DNA from: Beverwykella pulmonaria
Lineage: Eukaryota; Ascomycota; Dothideomycetes; Pleosporales; Melanommataceae
NCBI GenBank assembly: GCA_001599595.1
Contig: BCHH01000006.1
Location: forward strand, 1,968,319 to 2,032,318
DNA length: 64,000 nucleotides
Direction of reading: 5' to 3'
The position numbers and the translations under genes are program-made. The notes below the pieces were generated by a model, which saw nothing but the letters and a program-made list of their open reading frames with translations, had not been told where the DNA came from and did not search any database. Shown in pieces: positions 44,407 through 56,166 of the stretch; the first letter of the stretch is position 1, and every line of letters starts with the position of its first letter.

Positions 44407-45864
44407 ATGTCGCTGTTCAACTCCGTCCTCGGCTCGCTCTCTCCCAAATTCCGCAGCTCTTTCGAAGACGCCCACGCCCGCGATTACGAGCTACCCATGT
44501 ACAAATCTCCGCCGTCCTCTCCCCGAATACCTCCGCCGATAGCATCCACCGTCATGTGGAGTGCCCCCACTACGAGTCTATCGCCGCCGCCTCGCGTCCC
44601 TGACGATCTTCTCGCCCTGCAACGAAGGGCCCGCCATCTCGAGCAGCAGCTGCAAGAACTGCTCGACGCACAAGCAGATGGGTTGATGAGTGGCCTAGCG
44701 GGGAACAGTTCAACTCCAGAGGACCTTCTGTCGAACGGAAGCACAACACCCACAGTCAGTAGTGTTCGAGGGAACGAGAGAGGTGCAGAGAACGAAGAGT
44801 ACGAACATGGTCGGAGAAAAAAGAAAGTTGGGCTTGGTGCTGCTAGGCGGGGCATTTTCAGGCGCATACAGCAGCTAGCTAGTGTCAAAGCCGAGGAAAT
44901 GGATTTGTTAGATGACGATCTGAGGGACCTGCAAGCAATTGTTGAAAAGACGGAGGCCTGGAGACACAAGCGCACCCGTTTGGAGAAGAAGATCCACGAC
45001 ATCGAAGGCGAGAGCGCCGGCGCGAGGGCCCAAAGCCTTCAACGTGAGGCTACAACGCTAGAGCAGGAGATACAGCGGAAGGAAGAAGAACTTTGGGCTC
45101 TCAAAACGCGGCATCGACGAGTTTTGAGTGAGCTTGCAGACACTGAGAACTCAGTGGAAGCAAAGTTATCTACTTACAAAGCCTCGCTTTCGATTCTCGA
45201 CAAGGAAATCGCGAGTTTTCTTTCTAGGCCGCCAGATACCGATCACATTCCGCTCTCCCCCTCACCTTTCCTCTCTCTGCCACCGAAACGCCGCACACTC
45301 GAAATGGCACATGACTACTGGCAGGAGGAGCACACACGTCTCTCCGAAAAATGTCAAGAGGTCGACATCGACCGAGCCGCCTTGGATGAAGGTTCTATAC
45401 TATGGAAAGATGTGGTCAACAGTGTAGACAATTTCGAAGCGAGTCTCCAGAGCTATATGCAACAAGCAGGTCGAAATAAGAATCCTGACCCCTCAAAGCT
45501 AGTGTCCCAAATGGAGACTACGATAGCTAACCTCGAGGAAAAATTGGAATTGGCCACATCACGGAGTTGGAATTTGCTGGTCTGCGCCGTTGGGGCTGAG
45601 CTGGAGGCTTTCAAACAGGGGAAGGAGATATTAGAGGACGCCTTGGGGATAAGCAGGAAAGGAAAGAATAAGGCAACAGATATGCTTGTGGATACTGAAA
45701 GTTCCATACTAGACGGCGAGGAGCAGGGCTCGTCATCGGCGATCAGAATCTCTCGCTCGCCGCCAAAGTCTACAACGCCTGCACAGACCAAGTTCTTTGA
45801 TACAGACGACGAGGATCCAGATCCAGAGCTTATGATCTCACATCAGGACACCGATACAGACTGA
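44407..45864 (+). CDS. atg28: Autophagy-related protein ATG28
   Basis: This is a single exon of 485 residues. The start MSLFNSVLGSLSPKFRSSF is followed by a Pro/Ser-rich stretch and then the family block LLALQRRARHLEQQLQELLDAQADGL. Further matches are RRGIFRRIQQLASVKAEEMDLL, LKTRHRRVLSELADTENSVEAKLSTYKASLS and PPKRRTLEMAHDYWQEE. Most of residues 75-420 is predicted coiled coil; the C-terminus is acidic (FDTDDEDPDPELM). ATG28 is a fungal-specific factor first known from pexophagy in methylotrophic yeast, working with the ATG17/ATG1 scaffold. Identity rests on several matching blocks in order and on the length. Confidence 0.85.
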   Translation: MSLFNSVLGSLSPKFRSSFEDAHARDYELPMYKSPPSSPRIPPPIASTVMWSAPTTSLSPPPRVPDDLLALQRRARHLEQQLQELLDAQADGLMSGLAGNSSTPEDLLSNGSTTPTVSSVRGNERGAENEEYEHGRRKKKVGLGAARRGIFRRIQQLASVKAEEMDLLDDDLRDLQAIVEKTEAWRHKRTRLEKKIHDIEGESAGARAQSLQREATTLEQEIQRKEEELWALKTRHRRVLSELADTENSVEAKLSTYKASLSILDKEIASFLSRPPDTDHIPLSPSPFLSLPPKRRTLEMAHDYWQEEHTRLSEKCQEVDIDRAALDEGSILWKDVVNSVDNFEASLQSYMQQAGRNKNPDPSKLVSQMETTIANLEEKLELATSRSWNLLVCAVGAELEAFKQGKEILEDALGISRKGKNKATDMLVDTESSILDGEEQGSSSAIRISRSPPKSTTPAQTKFFDTDDEDPDPELMISHQDTDTD

Positions 45865-46685
45865 ACCAATCCTGCCTTTGGACACCACTGTACTATACAT
45901 TGTTTCTCCAGGTGGTACATAACTACTCTTTGAGTATTATACTATGTTCAGGGTACACAGTGGGATACCCTATGATTACTGCAACTTCTTTGAACTCTAC
46001 ATGCTGACTTTATGTATCTCGACATGTGGGCGCTGCTTGAATGTTTAATACGCCAAGGTAGACTTATCCACCCCAGGGATGTGTTTCAACCTGTCGTCCA
46101 TCTTGGTGTCGCCGCCATTGTCCCGTTTCTATTCTTCCTGCATGCATGTTGGAGCCGCCATCGCCCTTGTCTCGTTGGGCAATCTTTTCCTCTTCGCTAT
46201 CGATATGTTAGGTATCACGATCCTCATTTGAGAGTTCCATCGTGGCTTGAACTTGAAGAGTAGCAGCCAGGATTGGATGTACTCCTCGGGCTAGGTAGGG
46301 CTTAACTCCGACACGATCAACAAGCCGGAATGGATAGAGATGTACTACAGGCTGTGACCTCGTTACACCTGAGGGCGACCTTAGGAAGTTAAGTGATTGG
46401 GTCAGTAATGCGATTGAGTTGGTGCAGGAACGAGATGACTTGTCAAAATGGTGGGTGACGGTAGACAATTGGGCAAACGTGGGATATGATACACGTAGGA
46501 TAACCAGAAGGTGCACATAGGACGCATATTGGATGGAGAACACGGCCATTACTGTAACGAGAAGGTCGTTTTCTGACGTTATCAGATTTAGAACTAGAGC
46601 TGGGCAAAAATACCTTTATTCCTAGTAGCAGTCGATCTCAACATTGATGTTCGTCCATCATGGACTAGCGCGGGCATACCTACTA

Positions 46686-46902
46686 GATGTAAGAGGCTAC
46701 AGACCTCAGGAATACTCAGTTGGTGAACCTCGGAACCTCAGGTCGGGGTGACCAAGCACATTCACGTATATAGCTGAGGTTCCAAACCTCTGAGATGTAA
46801 GAGGCTACAGACCTCGGGAACAATCGATTGGGAACCTCGGAACCTTAGGTCGGGGCGACTAAGCACATTTCACGTATAGAGCTGAGGGTCCAAACCTCCG
46901 AG
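46686..46902. repeat. Tandem duplication, 108-bp unit
   Basis: Copies are 46686-46793 and 46794-46902. They share GATGTAAGAGGCTACAGACC, GAACCTCGGAACCT.AGGTCG and TTCACGTATA.AGCTGAGG blocks with scattered substitutions. The array ends about 350 bases before the NLR start codon. Confidence 0.85.
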
Positions 46903-46981
46903 ACTCTTCATCAAATTCATAAGTATTCTTCTAGCACTATATTGGCTCCTCGAGCACCCAGCCCCTTACACTAAACTCTAT

Positions 46982-47194
46982 CTAGCCCTCCGACACGCAG
47001 AACATGCATGGCGCTTGTGCCGCGAGGTCTTGCAGCTCCAGCGTCCAATGGCAACCTGGCATGCTTAGACTAGACTTTTTAGCCTCGTCGTTGCTACCCT
47101 GTTCGCTAATTAACTTCGTCAGGTTGGTCTGCTGTGCCTCTCTAACTTCCTCCTCTGGCCCCCATTCGCCTAAAACATTTTTCTTCAACCACAT
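46982..47194 (-). CDS. Possible small protein or gene relic, unknown
   Basis: This is a 70-residue open frame with an ATG start, divergent from the NLR gene and starting about 55 bases from it. The composition is protein-like (EVREAQQTNLTKLISEQGSN, CHWTLELQDLAAQAP), but no domain is known to me. It could be the remnant of a decayed neighbour or a chance frame. Confidence 0.2.
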   Translation of the reverse strand: MWLKKNVLGEWGPEEEVREAQQTNLTKLISEQGSNDEAKKSSLSMPGCHWTLELQDLAAQAPCMFCVSEG

Positions 47195-47248
47195 ACATAT
47201 TCTATCATTTATCTTGCGGTAACTAATACCGCGCGACCAATTGAAAAC

Positions 47249-50200
47249 ATGTCAGCCCCTGAAGACTATACTGTGGGCTGGATCTGCTCCCTTGGCGTCG
47301 AATCCGTTGCAGCTCAATCGTTCCTTGACGAGGAACATGCACAACTAGTATACCAGGACCCAAAGGATAACAACGACTACACACTGGGAAAAATTGGTGG
47401 CCACAATGTTGTTATTGCAGTTTTGCCAATGGGGCGATATGGTACGACAAGAGCCGCCATAGTCGCTAGGGACATGATTCGAAGTTACCCAAATATCAGG
47501 ATAGGTCTCATGGTTGGCATAGGCGGTGCGGCACCAACACCACAAAATGACCTTCGGCTGGGAGATGTTGTTGTTAGTATATCAAAGAATGGTCAAGGCG
47601 AGGTTCTCCAGTATGACTTCGGGAAGACTATCCAAAGCCAGAAATTTCAGCGGATCCCGTCCCAGAACAATGTCCCGATCGTCCTCCAAACTGCGGTTCA
47701 CGGTCTCCAAACTCAATACGAATTCAAAGGACATAATCTTCAAGAGGCTATCACGAATACCCTACAAAACAATAAAAGGATGCAAAAGAAATTTAAACGA
47801 CCAGATCCATACACTGATAGACTCTACATCTCAACCTACGAACATACGCACAATCAAGAAGGTATCTGTTGCGATCTCTGCGGAGACAGCCCTGAAAACA
47901 CCGTACCCCGAGGTATCCGAGAGGACGAAGATGACCCATCTATCCACTATGGCATCATCGCTTCCGCCAATTCGCTTATGAATGATGCCCTTATGCGCGA
48001 CGCACTCGCAGAAGAACACAATATTTTGTGTTTTGAGATGGCGGCTGCGGGGCTATTAAATCATTTTCCGTGTCTTGTTATCCGTGGGATTTGTGACTAT
48101 TCTGACACGCATAAAAATGACCAGTGGCATGGATATGCGGCGATGACTGCGGCTGCGTATGCGAAGGATCTCTTGAATCGCATTCCGCCTAGCAAAATTG
48201 AAGCCGAGAGGAAGATTACTGACGTTCTTGCTTTTGGTTAGTTTTCGCAGCACACTAGTAAAGCTTTGCTGACAGTAGATAAGTAAAGCAAGATATACAT
48301 GAACTACATCGAGACGTAAAAGGCTTGGCACTTACGCAGAAACAAGAACAGATCGATCGTTGGCTGTTACCATCAGATCCATCAACAAACTACAACAAAG
48401 CATTACGGAAACGTCAGAAAGACACAGGGACGTGGTTTTTGAAGAGTAGCGCTTTCAATAAATGGCAGGGACAGCAACACTCCTTCCTCTGGCTTCATGG
48501 CATTCCTGGTTGTGGGAAGACAATTCTCAGCTCCACCATCATCGAACATCTCGAGAGAAACCATCCTGACCAATCTCTGCTTTACTTCTATTTCGACTTC
48601 AACGATTCCAACAAGCAAACACTTGAAAACCTAGTCCGGTCTCTTATAAGTCAGCTATACTGCAAACGTAATAATACTCAGAATCAATTAGATTCGCTCT
48701 ATTCCTTTTGCGAAAACGGACGTCGCCAGGCGGGCTGTGAATCGCTTTGTAAGGTTTTCTTACAAATGATGGATCGGGCCAAGGAAGTCTGGATTGTCCT
48801 TGATGCCCTTGATGAATGTTGCACAAGGAAAGGGTCGCCTACAGAAGGACTACTCTCATGGATAAGAAATCTTCTAATTTGTGAGCAAAGGAATATCCAC
48901 CTTCTGGTGACAAGTCGCCCAGAGCATGATATCGGATTGGTACTGAGCAACTTAGCTCACACTGAGGATATAATGCCTATCCAGAGTGACCTTATCCACG
49001 ATGATATTCGCAGATATATTTATGCCGAGGTAAGAGAGGGTGATGGGCTAAAGAGGTGGCGATCGCACCCAGACATTCTAAAGGAGATTGAGACCCGACT
49101 TATGGGTGAAGCTAATGGCATGTAAGTTCTAATATCTTGCAAATGTAATTTATAATATGTAAGGACATACTAAGAGTCGACAGGTTTCGATGGGTTGCAT
49201 GTCAAATTGATGCCCTAGAAAATTGCCTCGACTATCGCGCACTTGAAAATGTTCTCACCTCCTTTCCAAAGACGTTATGCGAAACCTATAGCAGGATCTT
49301 GAATGCAATTCCTTCCGAACACAAGCAATATGCTATAAGGATTCTTCAGTTCTTGGCGTTTTCTAAGCGACCATTAAGTATTAAAGAGGCTGTTGATGCG
49401 ATAGCAGTAGACACAGAAGGTGACCAATACTTTCATCCAAAATATAGGATGCCTAAGCCTTGGGAAATCTCGCGTTATTGCGCGAGCTTAGTAATTTTGG
49501 TTTCTGTAGCGGAGTTCTCGCCAAACTCTATCCAATACGGCTGGGATAATGACCAGAATTCGGACGACGAACATGTGCAGCTTCGGTTAGCCCATTTCTC
49601 AATCAAAGAATATCTGAAATCGAATCGGCTGGACAGAGTTATCGCGCGAGACTTTCAGAAGTCTACTGCCAACGCATCCATCGCCAAAGTTTGCCTTGCA
49701 TATTTGCTGCAATTCGATCAAGAATTGCCGTTAGCAGAAGTCAGGATGAGATATCCGTTTGCACAGTATTCAGCAACATTCTGGATAGACTATGCTGCAG
49801 TGGGTGAAACCGAAGACAACAAACTGCTGGATTTAATTGAACGTCTTTTCTGCTTTCAGCAAACGTCTTACAAAATCTGTTACAATCTTTATCGTCCAGA
49901 TCAGCTATGGCAGAGCAAATTATATGAGAGAAGGGATGATAAGCCAGCCCCAGCATTATATTACGCAGCCCTTGGCGGTTTAAAAAAGACGGTGAAGCTG
50001 CTACTTGACAAGACTGTTGATGTCAACGCCCAAGGTGGAAACTACGGCAACGCACTCCAGGCAGCTTCAAGAAGAGGCCACGGGCAGGTGGTGAAGCTGC
50101 TGCTTGAAAAGGGCGCCGACGTCAACGCCCAAGGTGGATTATACGGCAACGCACTCCAGGGGGCTTCTGAAAGAGGCCACGAGCAGGTAGTGAAGCTGCT

Positions 50201-50448
50201 ACTTCAAAANNNNNNNNNNNNNNNNNNNNNNNNNNNNNNNNNNNNNNNNNNNNNNNNNNNNNNNNNNNNNNNNNNNNNNNNNNNNNNNNNNNNNNNNNNN
50301 NNNNNNNNNAAAAGGGCGCCGACGTCAACGCCCAAGGTGGATTCTACGGAAACGCACTCCAGGGGGCTTCTGAAAGAGGCCATGAGCAGGTAGTGAAGCT
50401 GCTGCTTGAGAACGGCGCTGTTGAGGCAAAATCGAGATCGCAGAGTTA
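47249..50448 (+). CDS. NLR-type protein: nucleoside-phosphorylase, NACHT, ankyrin repeats
   Basis: Exons are 47249-48236, 48293-49121 and 49184-50448, the last containing a 100-N gap. The N-terminal 300 residues are a PNP/UDP-phosphorylase-like domain (YTVGWICSLGVESVAAQSFL, GLMVGIGGAAP, GDVVVS, FEMAAAGLL..VIRGICDYSDTHKN). A NACHT ATPase follows, with Walker A GIPGCGKT near residues 399-406, Walker B VWIVLDALDEC and LLVTSRPE. A helical region (LSIKEAVDAIAVD, LAHFSIKEYL) leads to 33-residue ankyrin repeats of the type GADVNAQGGLYGNALQGASERGHEQVVKLLLE, split here across the text by the gap. This tripartite layout is that of fungal NLRs thought to work in non-self recognition and programmed cell death. 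The repeats are almost identical at DNA level, and their true number is hidden by the gap. Confidence 0.88.
50210..50309. other. Assembly gap of 100 N
   Basis: Exactly 100 undetermined bases lie within the ankyrin-repeat array. A round 100 is a common placeholder, so the real length and repeat number are unknown. The flanks read as neighbouring copies of one 99-bp unit. Confidence 0.95.
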
Positions 50449-50768
50449 ATAAAACTGACAATTGCTGTTGTTGTGCATTTTGGCACTAGGCTATCCAACA
50501 GAAGACTCACAATATCAATTCCGTCGATTAGTTTCTTTCTGTGTTTCTCTAGTTACCCAACCAAATAACTCAAAACGATATTTCCCATTGCGCTGACTAA
50601 TAGCTTCTGAAGCCCTTGCATTTCTCGCATGCGCGTCACAGCCCTCCACTTCCCCGATCCACCAACAACACTACTCCATCTTTCACAACCACCCGCCTCT
50701 GTCGCTCACGCACTCTCCCACCACCAACCATGCGATGAGCCCGGTACCGGGTCTTCTCTTGACCCAGC
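50449..50768. other. Short intergenic region
   Basis: This gap lies between the NLR stop and the hydrolase start. The second half (from 50630) is C-rich and likely the 5' UTR of the hydrolase. Nothing else is seen. Confidence 0.5.
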
Positions 50769-52057
50769 ATGCCCTCCCCTTCACCAACCTTTAGCTTCAC
50801 CATTCCCTCCGTTCACGATGACACCGTCCTCGATTCCCGCATCTACCACCCCTCCCAACTCTCGCGCCCGCATTCGCGCGGCCCAGAGAAGACACAATGG
50901 CGCAGCAGGGGGATTGTCATGGCGCATCCGTATGCACCCATGGGCGGGAGTTACGATGATAGAGTTGTAGGGATCGTGGTGGAGGAGTTTCTGGGGCTGG
51001 GGTTTGTAGTTGGAACGTTTAACTTTAGGTATGTATTACACAGAGAAGGGGGGTGAAGATATACGGGCGGTGGCTAATAGACGACAGAGGCACACACGGC
51101 TCCAAAGCGCGAACGAGCTGGAGCGGAAAGCCAGAGGTCGAGGACTATGTATCCTTTGCGGCATTCTTCATGCACTACCTCTCATACCTTAATCCATTCC
51201 CCTCTCCCGACACAAATTTCACACCAGACGCATCGCCCATAACTGGCCCGGTACCTACACAACTTCCACACCCGCCCAAAGAAACACCTCTCGTATTCTT
51301 AGGCGGATACTCCTACGGCTCCCTCATCCTGCGCCACCTCCCGCCCGTCCCCAGTATCCTCTCCCCCTTCACCTCTCCCATTTCCGGCACTGCAGCCGCT
51401 GAAATCTTGCTGCGGGCCCACCGGCTCGCGGACCAGAGTAATCTCGACTGGATAAACTTAGCACAGGACCACGCACGTGAAAGTCGAAAGAAAGCATCGC
51501 TGGGCGTAATAATGGGCGGTGAAGAAACAAGTCCAGAGAAGCGAAGAAGCAGCCGCGAGATGAGGAGGTGGAGTATGGATAAGGATAGAGAAAGCGGGAG
51601 CACAAGGAGGAGTCTGGATTTTGGGAGTCGGATACGGAGTCTGAGCCATAGGAGGAGTGGTAAGCATGCTGAGCTTCCGAGGTCGTCGCTGGAAAGGTCT
51701 CCTGAGAATGGAGTAAAAGTCGCGATTCAAATGCCAGAAGTCAGGTATCTCCTTATCTCGCCACTTGCGCCGCCAGCCTCCACCCTCGTAGCACCAGGAT
51801 TGGGACAAAAGTTCTGGAGTAGGGAGAAGGAAAGGAGGGAGCTCGTCGGGAAGCATACTACGTTAGCGGTTTATGGGGATCAGGACATATTCTCATCGGC
51901 GAAGAGGACGCGGGAGTGGGCTGAGAAGATAGGAGCGCACACCGGGTCGCGCTTCACGCATGTTGAAATACACGGCGCTGGACACTTCTGGCACGAAGTT
52001 GGTGTGGAGGAGAAGCTAAGGGCTGCATTAAGAGCATGGCAAGGTGTTGTGCTTTGA
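50769..52057 (+). CDS. Alpha/beta hydrolase family protein
   Basis: Two exons, 50769-51028 and 51088-52057, give 409 residues. The early GIVMAHPYAPMGGSYDDRVV block matches the HPYxxxGG oxyanion region of a fungal alpha/beta-hydrolase group, followed by FNFRGTHGSKARTSWSG created by splicing. The nucleophile elbow reads GGYSYGS, and the acid and histidine appear in VYGDQDIF and VEIHGAGHFWHE. A basic, Ser/Arg-rich insertion (about 85 residues, KKASLGVIMGGEETSPEKRR onward) separates the core halves and probably loops out. No signal peptide is seen, so it is likely intracellular. The substrate is unknown; the fold and triad are clear. Confidence 0.8.
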
Positions 52058-52229
52058 GAATATTATTCGATGCGTTTCAATCCTCTCAAAAGCTAAATAT
52101 GAGAGATTGCACTCTCTGCACCCAAGGCAGCACCTCAGCACGAGATTAAGTTTTCATATCTTGTCACAGATGCAGCTCATCGAAGGTAGCAAGACCCGGC
52201 TGGGAGACGACAACAATCTAACTCCTTGC

Positions 52230-53985
52230 TCATACGAAATCTACCCAAGGAGCCCCAATCTTCTCCATGACATGCTCCGCTGCCTCAACCAACATCTCGT
52301 CCTGGTACCGATTCGCCACGATTTGCAGACTCACCGGTGCATTCTTATACTTCTCGGCATCATCTGTCCCTCCAATTAGCTTTCATCCCACATCTCCTCC
52401 CGTGCATCAAATATATATGAACTTACAAATCTCATTATTCCACTTATCCTTCTCGTTCCTCGGCGTATAACCCGTCTCCTTCACATCGACCAACGCATCC
52501 ACTTTCGAAACCGGCACCACCACCGCGGGATAGTCCAACAAATTCCATAGAGCAGTATACCCCCAATACCTCCCTTCGTCATGTGCGGGCGCGGTCCCCG
52601 GTCCCACCGGACAAACCACAACGTCGACGCCGCTCTCTCTCCACCTCTTCAAATACTCAGTTCTGTATTGTTCCCGCGCGAGAGTGAGGTCCCACACCTC
52701 CCTCACATTCAATTTCTTCACTCCCGGATTCTCCTTCAATATGAATGTAGAAAGCGGGCGCCATGGCTCGCCGGACGCAGCAATAGCTGCGCTTTCCTCA
52801 CTCCCCCCGTCGCAGAAATACAGACTAGATAGGATCGTCCAGGCGGTGTCATGCGCGTACCCTTTGAACTCGACGACTTCCACCCCTTCCACGCTTGCCA
52901 ACTTCTCAGCGACGGTTTTGAGCGCGCGTGTGATGGGCGGATGCGGTTTCACAACCCCATCATCGTACATAATCCCCACTTTCAATTTCTTGCCTCCGTT
53001 GGGGAGGGGAGGTAGTTGGGGCTCTGTGCGCCAAGGAAACGGGAGGAGAGAGGGTTCGCGCAGCCATGGCTTTGCATCGATGAGAGTTTTCATGAAGAGT
53101 TTTACGCCGGCTAGAGATGTTGTGATGGGTCCGATGACGGGGACGATTTGTTCTTGCCCTAGCATTGTGGCGGAGAGGCCTTCCATGGGAAGGCGGTAGG
53201 AGGTCGGACGCAGGCCGTAGAGGCCGTTGTTTGCTGCTGGGGATCTGATACTCCCTAGTCGCTATTAGCAAAACACATGCTTTTAGAAGGAATGATATGT
53301 TCGTACCTCCAATGTCGGTCCCAATCCCCAAACAACTCCCCCGCATCCCTACCAGCGCGCCCTCGCCTCCTGAACTCCCACCCGCGCTCAAGTTGCGATT
53401 AAAAGGATTGACAGTAACGCCATACAAATTATTATCCGTCTCCAAATGCATAAGCGTCTGCGGTTGCGTCGTACGCACATATAGCACCGCACCCGCCTCC
53501 ACCAAAATATCCAAAATATGAGCATTCTGATCTGCAACTCTATCGTGCCACGCCACGAATCCTGCGTTCAGCGTAAGGCCTTTCATGCCGATGTGCTCCT
53601 TAACGGAGATCGGCAACCCGTGAAGAGACCCAATGGGCTTTCCCTTCTCTTGTAGATATGAGTCGAGGAAGGCGGCGCGCGCGAGAGCTGCAGAAGGCAG
53701 TAGCTCGGTGACACAGTTTACAAGTTTTTGCGCCATGCCCGCGCGCCGGAGGAAGGCGTTGGTTACTTGAACGGAGGTCAGGGCGCCGGAGCCGAGTTGA
53801 GAGACGAGGGTCGTTGGGTCGGATTCTGTGATTGTGATTTCTTCTGCTGTGAGGATTGTCTTGGGGATTGGGATTGAGTCGAGGGGGAAGTCAGTGATGG
53901 TTGGGAGAGGCGGTTGCACGAGTGCGATGGTGGCATCGCGGTGCTTTTGTGCCTTTTGCGCGATGGCTTCCCAAGATAGAGACAT
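52230..53985 (-). CDS. Amidase (amidase signature family, acetamidase-like)
   Basis: Three exons, 53307-53985, 52427-53254 and 52230-52363, give 546 residues. The amidase-signature triad is visible: Lys129 in PISVKEHIG, the cis-Ser in SAGGSSGGEGAL (about 204-205), and the nucleophile Ser228 in GTDIGGSIRSPA, the last motif formed by splicing. The C-terminal exon contains APVSLQIVANRYQDEML, the usual end of the fold. No signal peptide is seen. Fungal members hydrolyse amides such as acetamide or related compounds to acid and ammonia and may serve nitrogen use or detoxification; the real substrate is unknown. It is convergent with the hydrolase gene, with only about 170 bases between stops. Confidence 0.9.
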
Positions 53986-55153
53986 TTCTCTTGACGAATA
54001 TGGGAGTGGAGTGGAGAAAAGACTTGGAGAGATATGTGGAGACCTAGCAGAGATAATTGAAGGGAGTTCAAGCTAAGGGAAGGGTTGAGCAGACATTGAG
54101 AGAAGATGGAAGTATGCATATCCATATATGAACCTACATGATGTTGCTCATCACCGCACAACAGCGGGGCGTATCTTGCCATCGGAGCCCTGCTGTGGGT
54201 ATGTGATAGGCCGATGTCTTGATAAGGGAAGTGCACGCGGTAGACGGTGGAAATGTGGATTTCACGCACGGTAAACAGCGCTGTAGTCCGATATCAAAGA
54301 TGTGAAGTGCAAGAGAAGGCAGTGGGCTAACGTGATACGAGTCTTGGAGGATCCCGTGGAAAGAGTTGCTCTGATGGCTGGTATGAGGCTTGAAGTATTG
54401 ATGCGATGACAGAATTGCTACCAGGTGCTTGTTTGCGGTTAAGGTGCTACGGACTCAATGCTCAAACATCATCTCAAGGATGCTAGACTTGCGTATACGA
54501 AGAGGTTAGAGAGATATTTAGGGTATTAGAGGCCAGTGAGCAAATGATTTAATCGACGCGTGGCGGAAATGGTGGGTTGAATGTCAAAAGTAATTATCTT
54601 GATGATTACCCCACCAACACCGCTTTTGTCTTCAGGACGTGTACCGCAGCGATTAATGCATGGTAACAAACAGAAGCGGTTGCAGATCTAGTGTAGACGT
54701 CGGTTCAGGATCTGATTCAAGGTTCCAAGTAGCTTGTGGCTTTTGGAGGGGTGACAATCTCTGAGGTCGCGTCGCGTCCCAGCCGACGTTTGCGGCATGT
54801 CCGTATGCGGAAGTGCCGGTGCGAGTCTTCCCCGCAACACAGCTCATGGGGGTGGGTGGTCAAGCTCTCCAGCATTGAATTTGCTTCGCAGACGCAGCGG
54901 GATACCGAAGTTATGGCAGAATGGCCCGGTCCGGGTCTGTTTACTAGATCAGACGACCTCGTCCTGCATCCGATGGCTTCTTTAAATACCAATCACTGCG
55001 GTCTCTGCTTCTTTCTCTCCTGATCAAGCTCTCCTTCTCTTGTCCTTAACTTTTCTTGCACACAGCGAGGCGTCCTGGGATTCAGCGTTAAGCTTTCTGT
55101 TCCGACTATTACACACAGTTCTATACACGTGTTCGCATCATCTTTGTAGCAAT
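53986..55153. other. Intergenic region between divergent genes
   Basis: This holds the promoters of the divergent amidase and dehydrogenase genes. Open frames near 54650-55020 occur on both strands and have no recognisable homology. No repeat or RNA gene was seen. Confidence 0.5.
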
Positions 55154-56166
55154 ATGACGACTCCACAAAACCCACCATCCGACAACAGTGCTGAGAAGCC
55201 TTTTGTTGGTAACTCAAAACGACTGTCCGAGTTCGATTTGAGCAACAAGGTCGTGCTGGTATCTGGGGCTGCTCGAGGACTCGGTCTCACGCAGGCTGAG
55301 GCGCTGTTGGAGGCGGGAGCAACTGGTATGGTTCTGGGGATCGTTAGGACAACTGACGTCTGACGTACGGTGATTAGTGTATGCCCTCGACCGACTGCCT
55401 GAACCATCTCCAGAGTTCCATGTTATTGCTGAGCGAGCAGAGAAGGAGCTTGGAACCTCTCTGAGCTACCGTGAGATCGATGTGCGAGATGTAGAGAAAC
55501 TGAACAAGATTGTGGAAGAAATTGGAACTAAGCATGGAAGGATGGATGGACTGATCGCAGCGGCCGGCATACAACAGGAGACTCCAGCGCTCGATTACAC
55601 AGCGGATGACGCTAACCGCATGTTTTCAGTCAACATTACCGGCGTCTTCATGACTGCGCAGGCGGTTGCGAAGCAGATGATCAAGTTCGGCAATGGCGGG
55701 AGCATCGTCTTAATCGCAAGTATGAGTGGGACGGTGGCCAACAGAGTAAATTCAACCCCATACCTTCTGGGATATTGCATTCACTGACGCACCGGAAGGG
55801 TCTCATCTGCTCGGCGTACAATGCCTCAAAAGCCGGCGTGATCCAGCTAGCACGCAATCTAGCCTCGGAATGGGGCGAGTTCAATATCCGAGTCAACACC
55901 ATCTCTCCAGGATACATTGTAACGGCGATGGTGGAGGCGCTGTTCCAGCAATATCCTGAGCGGGAAACCGAGTGGCCCAAGCAAAATATGCTACAGCGTC
56001 TTTCCAAACCAAGAGAGTACCGGGGGGCCGCAGTGTTCCTGATCAGTGATGCTAGCAGCTTTATGGTGAGTTTTCCTCAATTTGATCGTGTTGACATGGC
56101 TTTTGGCTAACACATGCCCAGACAGGTTCGGATTTGCGAATGGATGGCGGGCATTCGGCATGGTAG
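55154..56166 (+). CDS. Short-chain dehydrogenase/reductase (polyol-dehydrogenase-like)
   Basis: Four exons, 55154-55325, 55378-55745, 55799-56065 and 56122-56166, give 283 residues. The cofactor motif reads SGAARGLG (residues 37-44), the NAG-type motif is AAAGIQ, the catalytic pair is Tyr187 and Lys191 in YNASK, and [14 protein letters not shown] follows. The last exon supplies the typical end [12 protein letters not shown]. The layout is a classical tetrameric SDR, closest in style to fungal NADP(H)-dependent mannitol or sorbitol dehydrogenase-like enzymes. The SDR class is certain; the polyol substrate is inference. Confidence 0.88.

Larger units (their letters stand above)
45865..47248. 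other. Intergenic region upstream of the NLR gene
   Basis: It contains a two-copy 108-bp tandem repeat (46686-46902). A minus-strand frame at 46982-47194 (70 codons, starting MWLKKNVLGEWGPEEEV) has a protein-like composition but no recognised family. The remaining sequence shows nothing supportable. Confidence 0.5.
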
